Source: JBOGED01 sp050743625 (GTDB lineage Bacteria > Actinomycetota > Nitriliruptoria > Euzebyales > Egibacteraceae). From it: a stretch of 12,998 bases of DNA. Both the position numbers and the translations under genes were made by a program. The notes beneath the pieces were generated by a model. That model ran no database searches. It was not told where the DNA came from and was given only the letters and a program-made list of their open reading frames with translations. Below are positions 6,619 to 12,950 of this stretch, one piece after another. The DNA lies in assembly GCA_050743625.1 (NCBI GenBank), contig JBOGED010000020.1:1-12998 (forward strand), in the 5' to 3' direction. How positions within the stretch are numbered: position 1 is the stretch's first letter; each line of letters starts with the position of its first letter.

Positions 6619-7080
6619 CTACCCTGCGTACGCGTAGAGCCTGTCCGGCTGCCGGACTTCGCGGACACTCTCGACATCCATGCTCGGCGGTTCTGACGGC
6701 GTCGCACCCGAGCCTGGCCGCCAGATCCCCTCGACCTCCAGCCATGTATCCGCAGGCCGAGCACGATCACTGTGGACCTGCACCATGGCGGGCGTCCCGT
6801 CGGCGGCGCAGCAGCTGACGACAAATCGGGTGAGCAGGTAGTCGCCCTGCTCGGAGCGGGGAGTGACGAAGCCGACCAGCCGCACGCGCCTGCCCTCCAG
6901 CGAGCGCTCCTCGTCGAACAGGGATCGAGCGTTGAACTCCAGCAGTGACAGCGCTGCCGTGCCGTCGACCGGTGCGGGTAGTGGGTCTGGTTCGACGACC
7001 TGACGTCCCGATTGCCGGCCTGCCGCGAACGCCCCCAGAGGGGCCGGCGCGACGAGGAGGACCGCAAAGACGACCAGCAT
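6619..7080 (-). CDS. TIGR03943/DUF1980 family protein, N-terminally truncated
   Basis: The 153 residues match the C-terminal part of the TIGR03943 (YcgQ/DUF1980) family. RVRLVGFV (65-72), then RFVVSCCAADG (85-95), DTWLEVEG and a final QPDRLYAY are all family landmarks. Full-length members begin with several membrane helices; here only the last helix remains (MLVVFAVLLVAPAPLGAFAA). In the same frame the upstream codons read GVAWLL, still family-like, before a stop codon. A second frame reads MRLRAG from 7114; removing one base from the run of five C at 7095-7099 would join it to VAWLLMLVV. The first helices are in any case lost, since the glycosyltransferase stop lies at 7134. These proteins work with a TIGR03943-associated permease, which is absent here. 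It may be a pseudogene. Confidence 0.75.
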   Translation of the reverse strand: MLVVFAVLLVAPAPLGAFAAGRQSGRQVVEPDPLPAPVDGTAALSLLEFNARSLFDEERSLEGRRVRLVGFVTPRSEQGDYLLTRFVVSCCAADGTPAMVQVHSDRARPADTWLEVEGIWRPGSGATPSEPPSMDVESVREVRQPDRLYAYAG

Positions 7081-7133
7081 GAGCAGCCATGCAACCCCCG
7101 GCGCGCAGTCTCATGACCGGGGGGGATGGCACT

Positions 7134-8252
7134 TCACGAGTCGGACAGTTCGGTCAGCAGATTGTCGAGCATGTGGACAACCACGCGCCAATCCCAGCGC
7201 TGCTCCACGAAGTCGCGCCCGGCCTTCCCCATCGCGACGCGCTTGCCGCCGTCTCTCAGCAGCTCGACGATCGCGCGCTTGATGGCCGTGGGTTCCCGGC
7301 CGTCGACGACGTACCCGGTCTCCCCGTCGATCAATGCCTCTGGCGCCCCGCCTGAGTCGCCAGCCACCACCGGCACGCCGCATCCGGCCGCCTCTAGGTA
7401 CACGATCCCGAGCCCTTCCACGTCGAGCCCACCAAGCCTCGTGCGGCAGGGCATCGCGAACACGTCCGCGGCAGCGTGATATTCGGGTAGCTCGTCCCAT
7501 CCCACCGCGCCGGTGAGCGTGACGTCTCGCCTGAGGCCGAGGGCTCCCACCCTCTTCCGTAACCGCTCGTGGAGTGGACCGGTGCCCACGATCAGCAAGT
7601 GGGCGCCTGGGACCGCGGCCTTGACCTCTGGCCACATCTCCACGAGTACGTCCTGCCCTTTGCGCGGCACGAGCCGTGAGATGCAGGCCACCAACGGTTG
7701 GTCCGCGGCGACTCCGTGCCGAGCGCGGACCGGGCTGCCGTCCACGCCCGGATGGAACGCCTCGACGTCGACGCCGGGTGGCACGAGCTCGAGGCGGGTG
7801 CGAGCGGCGAGGTGAGATGCCAGGGCACGGCGCGTGAAATCGCTGAGGACCGTGACCGCGCTCGCCTTTCCGAGACGGCGGACGAGCGCACCCAATCCGA
7901 CCCGCGTCATGCCCGCCTCGTGCCCGTAGCTCAAGGCGACAGTCGGCCTCCGCACCTCGCCTGCCATCTCCCCGAGCGGCCAAGCCGGCCCGAGAAGCAC
8001 CACCTCGGCGCCGTGCTCCTCCGCGGCGTGCCGCACGGTCCGCGCCAGCCGGGGCGTCGGCAGCAGTGGCCGCTGGCCGATCCGCTCAACGCGGTACGGC
8101 AAACCGCGGTCATGCGCCTCCGCGCCCGGCCAGTTGGCGGTGAGTACCCTGACATCCTGCGACCGCTGATTGGCGAGCAGGTTCGCGAGATACTGCTCGA
8201 TCCCGCCAGGGCGAGGCGGAAAGTCCGTGGTAACCCACAGCGTGCGCGTCAT
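7134..8252 (-). CDS. pimB: GT4 glycosyltransferase, PimB'-like phosphatidylinositol-mannoside mannosyltransferase
   Basis: This 372-residue protein is complete and of normal length for GT-B fold, family GT4 enzymes. The N-terminal Rossmann domain begins TDFPPRPGGIEQY (glycine-rich loop, 16-21) and has SYGHE (108-112). The C-terminal donor domain has SRLVPRKGQD (192-201), VGTGP (222-226), FAMPCRTR (265-272) and EGLGIVYLEA with the EX7E pair E279/E287. FAMPCRTR and the following DVEGLGIV stretch are nearly as in mycobacterial and corynebacterial PimB', which adds the second mannose from GDP-mannose to PIM1 at the cytoplasmic membrane face. Closely related actinobacterial enzymes use other lipid acceptors, so the acceptor is uncertain. 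AGGGGAG lies about 11 nt before the ATG. The upstream region is the repeat-rich spacer. Confidence 0.87.
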   Translation of the reverse strand: MTRTLWVTTDFPPRPGGIEQYLANLLANQRSQDVRVLTANWPGAEAHDRGLPYRVERIGQRPLLPTPRLARTVRHAAEEHGAEVVLLGPAWPLGEMAGEVRRPTVALSYGHEAGMTRVGLGALVRRLGKASAVTVLSDFTRRALASHLAARTRLELVPPGVDVEAFHPGVDGSPVRARHGVAADQPLVACISRLVPRKGQDVLVEMWPEVKAAVPGAHLLIVGTGPLHERLRKRVGALGLRRDVTLTGAVGWDELPEYHAAADVFAMPCRTRLGGLDVEGLGIVYLEAAGCGVPVVAGDSGGAPEALIDGETGYVVDGREPTAIKRAIVELLRDGGKRVAMGKAGRDFVEQRWDWRVVVHMLDNLLTELSDS

Positions 8253-8522
8253 CTCGGATCCAGCTCCCCTTCGACTCGCTGCTGCGCCCGCACATGGGCC
8301 TCACGCCTCCTGATGCGGGCGCTACTGTGCAGAGTTTTGCCGAACTACCGGCATTACTCTGCACAGTGCAGGAATAGGCCGCCAACCGACTGGCGCGAAC
8401 CCGGCAAACCGGGCGGCATGTGGGCGATTCTCATCTCAGTGCAGGATTAGACCGGCTGTCGCCGTCCCTCCGGAGGCGAAAATCTGGCAAACCGGCGGCT
8501 TGTGGCCGATTCTCGTCTCAGA
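8253..8522. other. 270-bp non-coding spacer with hairpin and repeats
   Basis: No credible gene lies between the stop of the M48 protease and the start of the glycosyltransferase. The promoter of the latter should be within about 8253-8320, but no clear -35/-10 pair was found. The rest is repetitive and structured: a large interrupted hairpin (8324-8367), a CCCGG-CAAA-CCGGG mini-hairpin (8400-8413), and two diverged copies of a ~45-bp unit. Confidence 0.75.
8324..8367. repeat. 44-nt interrupted palindrome (12-bp + 5-bp stem)
   Basis: ACTGTGCAGAGT (8324-8335) pairs perfectly with ACTCTGCACAGT (8356-8367). Inside, after a TT/TT mismatch, TGCCG (8338-8342) pairs with CGGCA (8349-8353) around the loop AACTAC. 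No T-run follows on either strand, so it is not a classical intrinsic terminator. Confidence 0.9.
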
Positions 8523-8526
8523 TTAG
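8402..8526. repeat. Two diverged ~45-bp direct repeats plus a third partial copy
   Basis: Copy A (about 8402-8450) and copy B (about 8485-8526) share GGCAAACC, then a GGCGGC-x-TGTGG segment, CGATTCTC and TCTCAG, and end in GATTAG. Copy A has an extra TGCAG. The terminal piece CAGTGCAGG(A)ATAG also occurs at 8364-8377, on the right arm of the hairpin. Copy B runs 4 nt into the protease gene's stop codon. The unit length is about 75-83 bp. Confidence 0.75.
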
Positions 8527-9761
8527 GCGAACGGCCACCGCTCGCCCATTGCGAGGCGGGCGACGGGCGGCGGGTGAGATTTCCATAGGAACGTCACCCA
8601 TGCGGGTGGGGCTGGATCGGTGAGGTTCGAACGAGCGAGGCCGAGGTTCATGCTGACGTAGGTCGACGGGTCTTGGGCCAGGTTCAGTGCGGCCAGGTCT
8701 GCGGCGGCTTCGATCCTACGGCTGGCTGCCTGCTGGATCGGCATTGCGAGGACGCCAGCAATGACGACCGCGGCGAGCGCCACCGCGGCGGCGCGGGGAT
8801 CCGCCTGGCCATCTTGCCGGCCACCGCGCGCTCGCCATCGCACAAGCGCAGCCAGCGCGTAGATCAGGGTCACGGTTCCCGCGCCAGCGAGCAGGACCGC
8901 GCGGACGAGATCGGCGTTCCTCACGTGACCGAGCTCGTGAGCCAGCACGATCCCAACCTCAGGCGGCGAGCGCCCGGCGAGCAGGGTGTCGTAGAGCACG
9001 ATCCGGCGGGTCGCGCCGAGGCCTGACACGTACGCGTTCTCTTTCGTCGTGCGGTGGCTCGCGTCCGCGACGAGGATCTGGCCCACCTCCAGATCGGCCG
9101 CCCCCAGCACTCGCCCGACCTCGGCGCGCACAGGCCCGGGCTCGAGCGACCGGGTGTTGAGGAACAACGGCTCGAGGACCAAGGGAGACCCGAGCGCGAT
9201 TACGGCCGTGAGGACCGCACCGGTAAGACCCGCGGCAGCCGGCCACGATCCGGGAAGGCGCCGCACGAGCGTCCAGCCAGCGAGGGCCAGCAGCGCGACC
9301 GTGAGCCAAGAGATCGCTGTCGCCAACGCCCAGTCCCGAAACCATCCCGCGGGTCCTTGCGTCTGGAACCCGAAGGCGCGCTCATGGACGTAGCCAGCCC
9401 AGAACGCGATCGGCAGGAGGACGAGGTCGGTCAGCGCGACGACGGCGACGATGACGGCCGCGGCCGCTCTGGCGGGCCGGCGCGCGCCGACGCGTACGAC
9501 CATCGACTCGACGTGGCGGCGCCCTAATTTCGAGAAGGCGGCGAGGCACGGCACGACGACACGGACCGCCAACGCGACGAGCGCTACCGCGTACAACGGC
9601 CTGTGGTACGCCGCAACCCGCTCGAGATGTGCCGCATCGAACCAGCGCTCCGGCAACGGGAGGAGGCCGAGCTCGGGCGCGAGCGGGCGGAATACCTGTG
9701 CCGCTAACCCCGCGACGACCAATGCCGCCGCCGCTCCGTGCGCGAGCGCCCGCCCGATCAT
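8523..9761 (-). CDS. M48 family STE24/CAAX-protease-1-like membrane metalloprotease
   Basis: A 412-residue polytopic membrane protein with several hydrophobic segments before and after the catalytic region. The zinc site HELGH is at about 275-279 and the third ligand lies in EAAADLAAL (E351, D355). Family-typical NAYVSG and a C-terminal SHPPPVARLAMGE complete the STE24 pattern. It would cleave peptides at the membrane; bacterial substrates are unknown. ATG 9761 is chosen over the GTG at 9767: a TACGAT -10-like hexamer (9775-9770) sits 8 nt before the ATG, fitting a nearly leaderless mRNA, and no Shine-Dalgarno is spaced properly. The gene appears intact. It may be distinguished from HtpX by its longer N-terminal membrane part. 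Confidence 0.9.
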   Translation of the reverse strand: MIGRALAHGAAAALVVAGLAAQVFRPLAPELGLLPLPERWFDAAHLERVAAYHRPLYAVALVALAVRVVVPCLAAFSKLGRRHVESMVVRVGARRPARAAAAVIVAVVALTDLVLLPIAFWAGYVHERAFGFQTQGPAGWFRDWALATAISWLTVALLALAGWTLVRRLPGSWPAAAGLTGAVLTAVIALGSPLVLEPLFLNTRSLEPGPVRAEVGRVLGAADLEVGQILVADASHRTTKENAYVSGLGATRRIVLYDTLLAGRSPPEVGIVLAHELGHVRNADLVRAVLLAGAGTVTLIYALAALVRWRARGGRQDGQADPRAAAVALAAVVIAGVLAMPIQQAASRRIEAAADLAALNLAQDPSTYVSMNLGLARSNLTDPAPPAWVTFLWKSHPPPVARLAMGERWPFA

Positions 9762-9765
9762 CTCC

Positions 9766-9785
9766 ACCGATCGTATCGGTATACC
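9766..9785. promoter_or_regulatory. Overlapping palindromes at the M48 protease promoter
   Basis: ACCGAT-CGT-ATCGGT (9766-9780) is a perfect inverted repeat covering the proposed -10 hexamer TACGAT of the protease gene. It overlaps the 8-bp palindrome GGTATACC (9778-9785). A protein bound here would block transcription, so this is a candidate operator. Confidence 0.45.
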
Positions 9786-9825
9786 CTGCCAGGTGCCGGA
9801 ACGGTGCGTCCCCCGCCACGGCGCC

Positions 9826-10011
9826 TCACCCCACTCGGCTCGTGAAACGAGACTGTGGCGCGAGACCGGCGTCCTGCAACGTGCGCAGTGCCCGCTCTTG
9901 CGCGACGTCGAAGACGACCGCCCCCTCAGGCCGGTCGAGCAGGAACGTCACAATGCAGTCACCACACGCGTCTGTGGCCCGCATGCGGCAGTCGGCGCAG
10001 TCGATCAACAT
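9826..10011 (-). CDS. Small four-cysteine (CxxC-x7-CxxC) protein
   Basis: A 61-residue protein starting MLIDCADCRM. Cysteines at 5, 8, 16 and 19 form two CxxC knuckles, which suggests a bound zinc or iron. A hydrophobic strand (CIVTFLLD) and a C-terminal helix (VAQERALRTLQDAGL) follow. Similar small proteins are widespread in Actinomycetota, but their function is unknown. The start at 10011 is fixed by GGGAGG 9 nt upstream; a longer frame to 10068 has no support. It lies 64 nt upstream of the protease gene in the same direction, with a separate promoter possible in between. Confidence 0.8.
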   Translation of the reverse strand: MLIDCADCRMRATDACGDCIVTFLLDRPEGAVVFDVAQERALRTLQDAGLAPQSRFTSRVG

Positions 10012-10209
10012 GGTCCAAACCCTCCCAGGTCGGCAACGTGGCGTCACCGTACGTGGGGGGTGTGACAATTTTCGGCCACACCTCCAAGTTGCAGCCGAAA
10101 CCCATCATGAGCTGTCAGCCTCGTTCGGCGTTTTGAAAACGAAAACGAATGCTAAATATTGCCGGCCCGCGTCGGGTGATCGTCGTGACGCACAAGGAGG
10201 CAGCCACAC
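10012..10209. promoter_or_regulatory. 198-bp divergent spacer with an A/T-rich palindrome
   Basis: This separates the four-cysteine gene from the decayed ATPase gene. It contains CGTTTT-G-AAAACG (10129-10141), a perfect 13-bp inverted repeat, directly followed by a second AAAACG and the AT-rich GAATGCTAAATATT, the most AT-rich spot in the area. GGTGTG (10059-10064) pairs with CACACC (10077-10082). AAGGAGG (10194-10200) is a perfect ribosome site for the dead ATPase gene. The palindrome could be an operator; its half-site TGAAAACGA resembles Zur/Fur-type boxes, but the other half does not match well. Confidence 0.5.
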
Positions 10210-11100
10210 GTAAGGGTCGCGTTCGCCGGCAAGAGAGGCAGCGGTAAGAAGACGACGCTGTCGTCGCTGTTCGCCCGGCACCTGCATGCACAAGGATCGC
10301 CGTTCTTGGCGATCGACGCCGACATCAACCAGCACTCGCCGTGGCGCTGGGCATGGGCGAGGCCGAAGCGGTCAGCCCCGCGGTGGGCTCCGAACTCGCC
10401 TTCGTCAAGGACTGGCTGCGCGGCGGCCATCCCCGCATCGCCTCCGCGGCGATCATGACGAAAACCACCCCGCCGGGCAGCGGGTCCCGCTTGCTACGCC
10501 TAGCCGAGGACAACCCGATCTACGCCCAATGCCACCAACTTAGAGGTCGCGCGCATAGGCGAGCACCGATCACCAGCTGAAAAAGCGCAGCTTTCCTCCG
10601 CATGCGCCAGGATTGCTGCGCACTTAGACCCGCGCCGGCAGTTGAGCCGGGCCGTCCACCAAGCTGGAGCGCATGTTGCCCGCTGGCGGTGCGCTGGCCT
10701 TTTTGCGCGCTGGCGCGCAAAAGCAGCGCGTTAACGGGTGCTGTGGGTGTCGAGATTCCTTGGCCTGCGACTTTTGCGCGTACGCGCGCAAGCCGCGGGA
10801 TTCGATCTGGCCATCGCGATGGTCGGCAACAAGGTCGCCGACGAGCAAGACCACGCGTCCTTGCGTCACGAGTTGGGCGCTGACCTGCTCGCGTGTCTCG
10901 GCAGCTCGGGCTACGTGCGGGCGGTCGAGCGCGGCGACCCGCGGCCGCTCAGCCAGCTGGAGGCGCCAACCGCCACGCGCTCGAGCGCCTGAGCGCGGCC
11001 GTCGACGCGATCGACAAGGACCGGGGCCGCCTGCACCGCTGCACCGTCGAGTTCCATATCCGCAACGCGCTCGCGGCCGGCCGCGGCGTGAGCTCCACCG
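10210..11100 (+). pseudogene. Decayed CooC/MinD-type P-loop ATPase
   Basis: Four fragments of one ATPase can be read. (1) 10210-10335: VRVAFAGKRGSGKKTT, later AIDADINQH. (2) 10336-10541, new frame: VALGMGEAEA, TKTTPPGSGSRLLRL, EDNPIYAQC. (3) 10792-10962: AGFDLAIAMVGNKV to VERGDPRPLSQLE. (4) 10965-11090, new frame: ANRHALERL to VEFHIRNALAAGRG. Order and content match actinobacterial CooC-like ATPases, proteins of about 330 residues linked in some systems to metal insertion. Damage: the start codon, 9 nt after a perfect AAGGAGG, is GTA; the P-loop GKGGSGKTT has become GKRGSGKKTT with an extra codon; a one-base loss follows 10335; some 100 residues around the switch region are replaced by unrelated DNA (10542-10791); and a frame change occurs at 10963. 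The gene cannot make a working ATPase. Confidence 0.75.
10691..10729. repeat. Strong hairpin inside the decayed ATPase gene
   Basis: TTTTGCGCGC-TG-GCGCGCAAAA (10701-10722) is a perfect 10-bp inverted repeat, extended by GCGCTG (10691-10696) pairing with CAGCGC (10724-10729). A related, shorter form occurs at 10774-10791: TTGCGCG-TACG-CGCGCAA. Confidence 0.85.
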
Positions 11101-11205
11101 CTTCACCGACCTCGCCACCGGCCGTGTCCCACCTCGTCCCACCTCGGCTTCGATCGGTTCAGATCGCCGTCGCAACCACCGACCAACGCACCCGCCACCC
11201 GCCAC

Positions 11206-11240
11206 CCGCGCCAGTGACCAGCCAGCGGCAGCTGGCGCGG
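11206..11240. terminator. Stem-loop downstream of the zinc-ribbon gene
   Basis: CCGCGCCAG (11206-11214) pairs with CTGGCGCGG (11232-11240) around a 17-nt loop, just past the minus-strand stop at 11247. There is no U-run, so it may be a processing or stability hairpin instead of an intrinsic terminator. Confidence 0.4.
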
Positions 11241-11246
11241 TGGGGC

Positions 11247-11498
11247 TCAGGGTTCCATAGGTGAGCTGCCCGGGGAGTCGACAACCTCGACGGCGTCGGC
11301 CGACGTGCACCACCGGCAGGTGACGTTGGTGATCGTGATCTCTGACCGCTGCTCTTCCTCGATCTGCCCCGTACCCGAGAGGTCGGCGTGCCAGAAGCGG
11401 CGGACCCGTTCGACCGATTCGACGTCGAAGCGGGTGAGGTTGCCGCAGGCCCGACACCGATAACGGGTACCGGGGCGGAGCCCGACCAGGGCCTCCAT
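11247..11498 (-). CDS. Small zinc-ribbon protein
   Basis: An 83-residue protein with two CxxC pairs, YRCRACG (C15, C18) and VTCRWC (C61, C64), spaced like a zinc ribbon with an inserted hairpin region. Between them are NLTRFDVE and an acidic EEEQRSE segment. The start at 11498 is supported by AGGAG 5 nt upstream; frames reaching further upstream (to 11669) have no coding character. Similar proteins occur as single conserved genes in Actinomycetota; the function is unknown. It is intact although both neighbours on the plus strand are decayed. Confidence 0.8.
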   Translation of the reverse strand: MEALVGLRPGTRYRCRACGNLTRFDVESVERVRRFWHADLSGTGQIEEEQRSEITITNVTCRWCTSADAVEVVDSPGSSPMEP

Positions 11499-11584
11499 GG
11501 CGTCTCCTGTGTGGCGGGGTTGGACGCGAGCCCGCCACATGACTGGAGCGTAGCCGGTGCACGATATGCTGCGGTTGGTGGATT

Positions 11585-11735
11585 GAGCCGGCGGCTTTCG
11601 ACTACGCGGTGGCGGGAGTGTTCGGCACCGCGATCGTGCATGCGGGCAGCGCGGGCGCCGTGAAGGCACAACCCGCCCTTCGCCGCGCCGCCGTCAGCGC
11701 GGTCGTCGGCGGCATGGCGCTGTCCGGGCGTGGGG
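11585..11735 (+). pseudogene. Fragment resembling a PacL/DUF1490 metal-pump partner
   Basis: In one frame from about 11588 the DNA reads AAFDYAVAGVFGTAIVHAG, then VKAQPALRRAAVSAVVGGMA. The glycine/alanine-rich helix and LRRAAVSA stretch resemble DUF1490 proteins, such as mycobacterial PacL1 (Rv3269), which is encoded directly upstream of ctpC. Here the next readable sequence is exactly a ctpC-type ATPase. No start codon is present in the frame, and it ends at a TGA (11759). The similarity is short, so this is inference helped by gene order. Confidence 0.4.
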
Positions 11736-12440
11736 GAGGACCGGGTCTGGCTGGTCCGTGATGGCATTGAGATCGAGGTTCCTCGCAACACGCTGCGGGT
11801 CGGGGACGTCGTCGCCGTCTACACGCACCACAAGATTCCGGTCGACGGCCTCGTGGTCGGCGAGGAGGGGCTGGTCGATCAAGCGGCGATCACTGGTGAG
11901 CCGCTGCCGGTATGGCGGCACGCCGACGACCCGGTCTTCGCCGGCACGGTGGTCGACCGGGGAGCGGTGAGGGTACGGGCGACCAAAGTCGGCATGGAGA
12001 CGGTGGTCGGGCGCATCATCCAACGAATCGAGGAGGCCCAGGCGTCGCGGGCGCCGATCGAAACGCTCGCGGAGCGATTCTCGAGCCGCTTTGTCCCGGT
12101 TTCGTTCGCGCTCGCCGGCTTCACTTACCTCGTCACGCGGGACGCCGGGCGAGCGATGACCATGCTGCTCGTCGCGTGCCCCTGCGCCGCAGGGCTGTCG
12201 ACTCCCACGGCGCGATCAGCGCGGCGATCGGCAACGCCGCCCGCCGGGGTGCCCTCGTCAAGGGAGGGACGCATCTGGAGAGCGCGGGCCGATCGACGCG
12301 GTCGTCTTCGACAAGACCGGGACGCTCACGGTCGGGCGACCGCTCATCACCGACGTGGTCGCCGTCACCGAGGACCACTGAGACCGAGCAGGTGCTCCAG
12401 CTCGGTCTCGAGTACCGTCTCGACGGCGCTAGTCGCGTGC
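11736..12440 (+). pseudogene. ctpC: Decayed P1B-type metal-exporting ATPase (CtpC-like)
   Basis: Frame 1 (11736-12209) reads from EDRVWLVRDG through IPVDGLVV, the actuator motif AAITGEPLPV, VGRIIQRIEEAQ, RFVPVSF and the transmembrane metal site ACPCAAGLSTPTA. Then a shifted frame gives ISAAIGNAARRGALVKGG and THLESAGR, and a third frame (from 12292) gives IDAVVFDKTGTLTVGRP with the phosphorylated DKTGT. After a TGA (12379) another frame gives TEQVLQLGLEYRLD, then the similarity stops. The text follows mycobacterial CtpC, a Zn/Mn-exporting pump, almost phrase by phrase. The N-terminal helices and about 350 C-terminal residues, including the nucleotide-binding domain, are gone. With three frame changes it is non-functional. 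Confidence 0.85.
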
Positions 12441-12950
12441 TCTCGGAAAGCCGGGGAATGGGATGTCCGCAGAGGGACCCGAGGCCGTGATCTCGGCGAT
12501 CACCCGCCGAGCGCCGCCGGCCAGCGCCTCGGCGTCGATTCCCTGGTACCGAGGGGGATACGGCGCCATGTAGCGGCAGGCACGGTCGAGCAGCGTGAGC
12601 GCGCCGTCACGGTTGCCGCGCTGCGTGTGGGTGTAACCGACGGCGATCTGAGTCACACCCTTCCAGAACTCGCGGTCGCCCTCAGGCACCTCGTCGGACT
12701 TCCATATCCACTCGAGGAACTCATGCGCCTCGAAGAAGCGCTGAGCGTCAAACAGCTGGATGGCATAGTCCAACGCCTCCGCCACCGAGCTGGCCACCTG
12801 GTCAGGCACCCGCTTGCCAGCCATCTCGTCGACCGCGCCGCGCGGCAACGGCCGCCCGAACCGGTCGCGCGGCCGGGCGTTCTCGGCCCGCCCCTCAAGG
12901 TTGCGGTCCCGTTCCGGGTAGCGGGACTCGCGCGGCGGTTGTCCAGCCAT
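12429..12950 (-). CDS. DUF309 domain protein
   Basis: A 173-residue soluble protein. The DUF309 signature RFFEAHEFLEWIWK (71-84) is followed by EFWKGVTQIAVGYTH and GNRDGALTLLDRA. The fold is a helical bundle and the function is unknown. The N-terminal ~50 residues are charged and Arg-rich, longer than in minimal family members. The ATG at 12950 is preceded by TAGGAT (12962-12957) only 6 nt upstream, so transcription should begin at or next to the start codon and the mRNA should be leaderless; there is no Shine-Dalgarno. Its 3' end abuts the ctpC remnant, with which it converges. The gene appears intact. Confidence 0.88.
   Translation of the reverse strand: MAGQPPRESRYPERDRNLEGRAENARPRDRFGRPLPRGAVDEMAGKRVPDQVASSVAEALDYAIQLFDAQRFFEAHEFLEWIWKSDEVPEGDREFWKGVTQIAVGYTHTQRGNRDGALTLLDRACRYMAPYPPRYQGIDAEALAGGARRVIAEITASGPSADIPFPGFPRARD

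Noticed and set aside
6543..7094. N-terminal extension of the sensor gene to 7094
   Set aside because: The added residues are antisense-like Ser/Arg/Cys-rich text overlapping the TIGR03943-family gene in another frame.
8324..8367. Hairpin as an intrinsic terminator
   Set aside because: No T-run on either side and the stem is interrupted and only moderately GC-rich.
7698..8450. Plus-strand frame running from the glycosyltransferase gene into the repeat spacer
   Set aside because: Shadow of the glycosyltransferase; composition is Arg-rich and without motifs.
8402..8526. Repeats as a CRISPR array
   Set aside because: Only two long diverged copies with irregular spacing and no cas genes.
10136..10150. 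Confident Zur box
   Set aside because: Only one half-site fits; the expected complementary TTTTC half is AAAAC here, so it is kept as a tentative operator only.
10520..10720. Minus-strand frame as a transposase remnant inside the ATPase pseudogene
   Set aside because: No DDE or HTH features and no similarity that can be recognised by eye.
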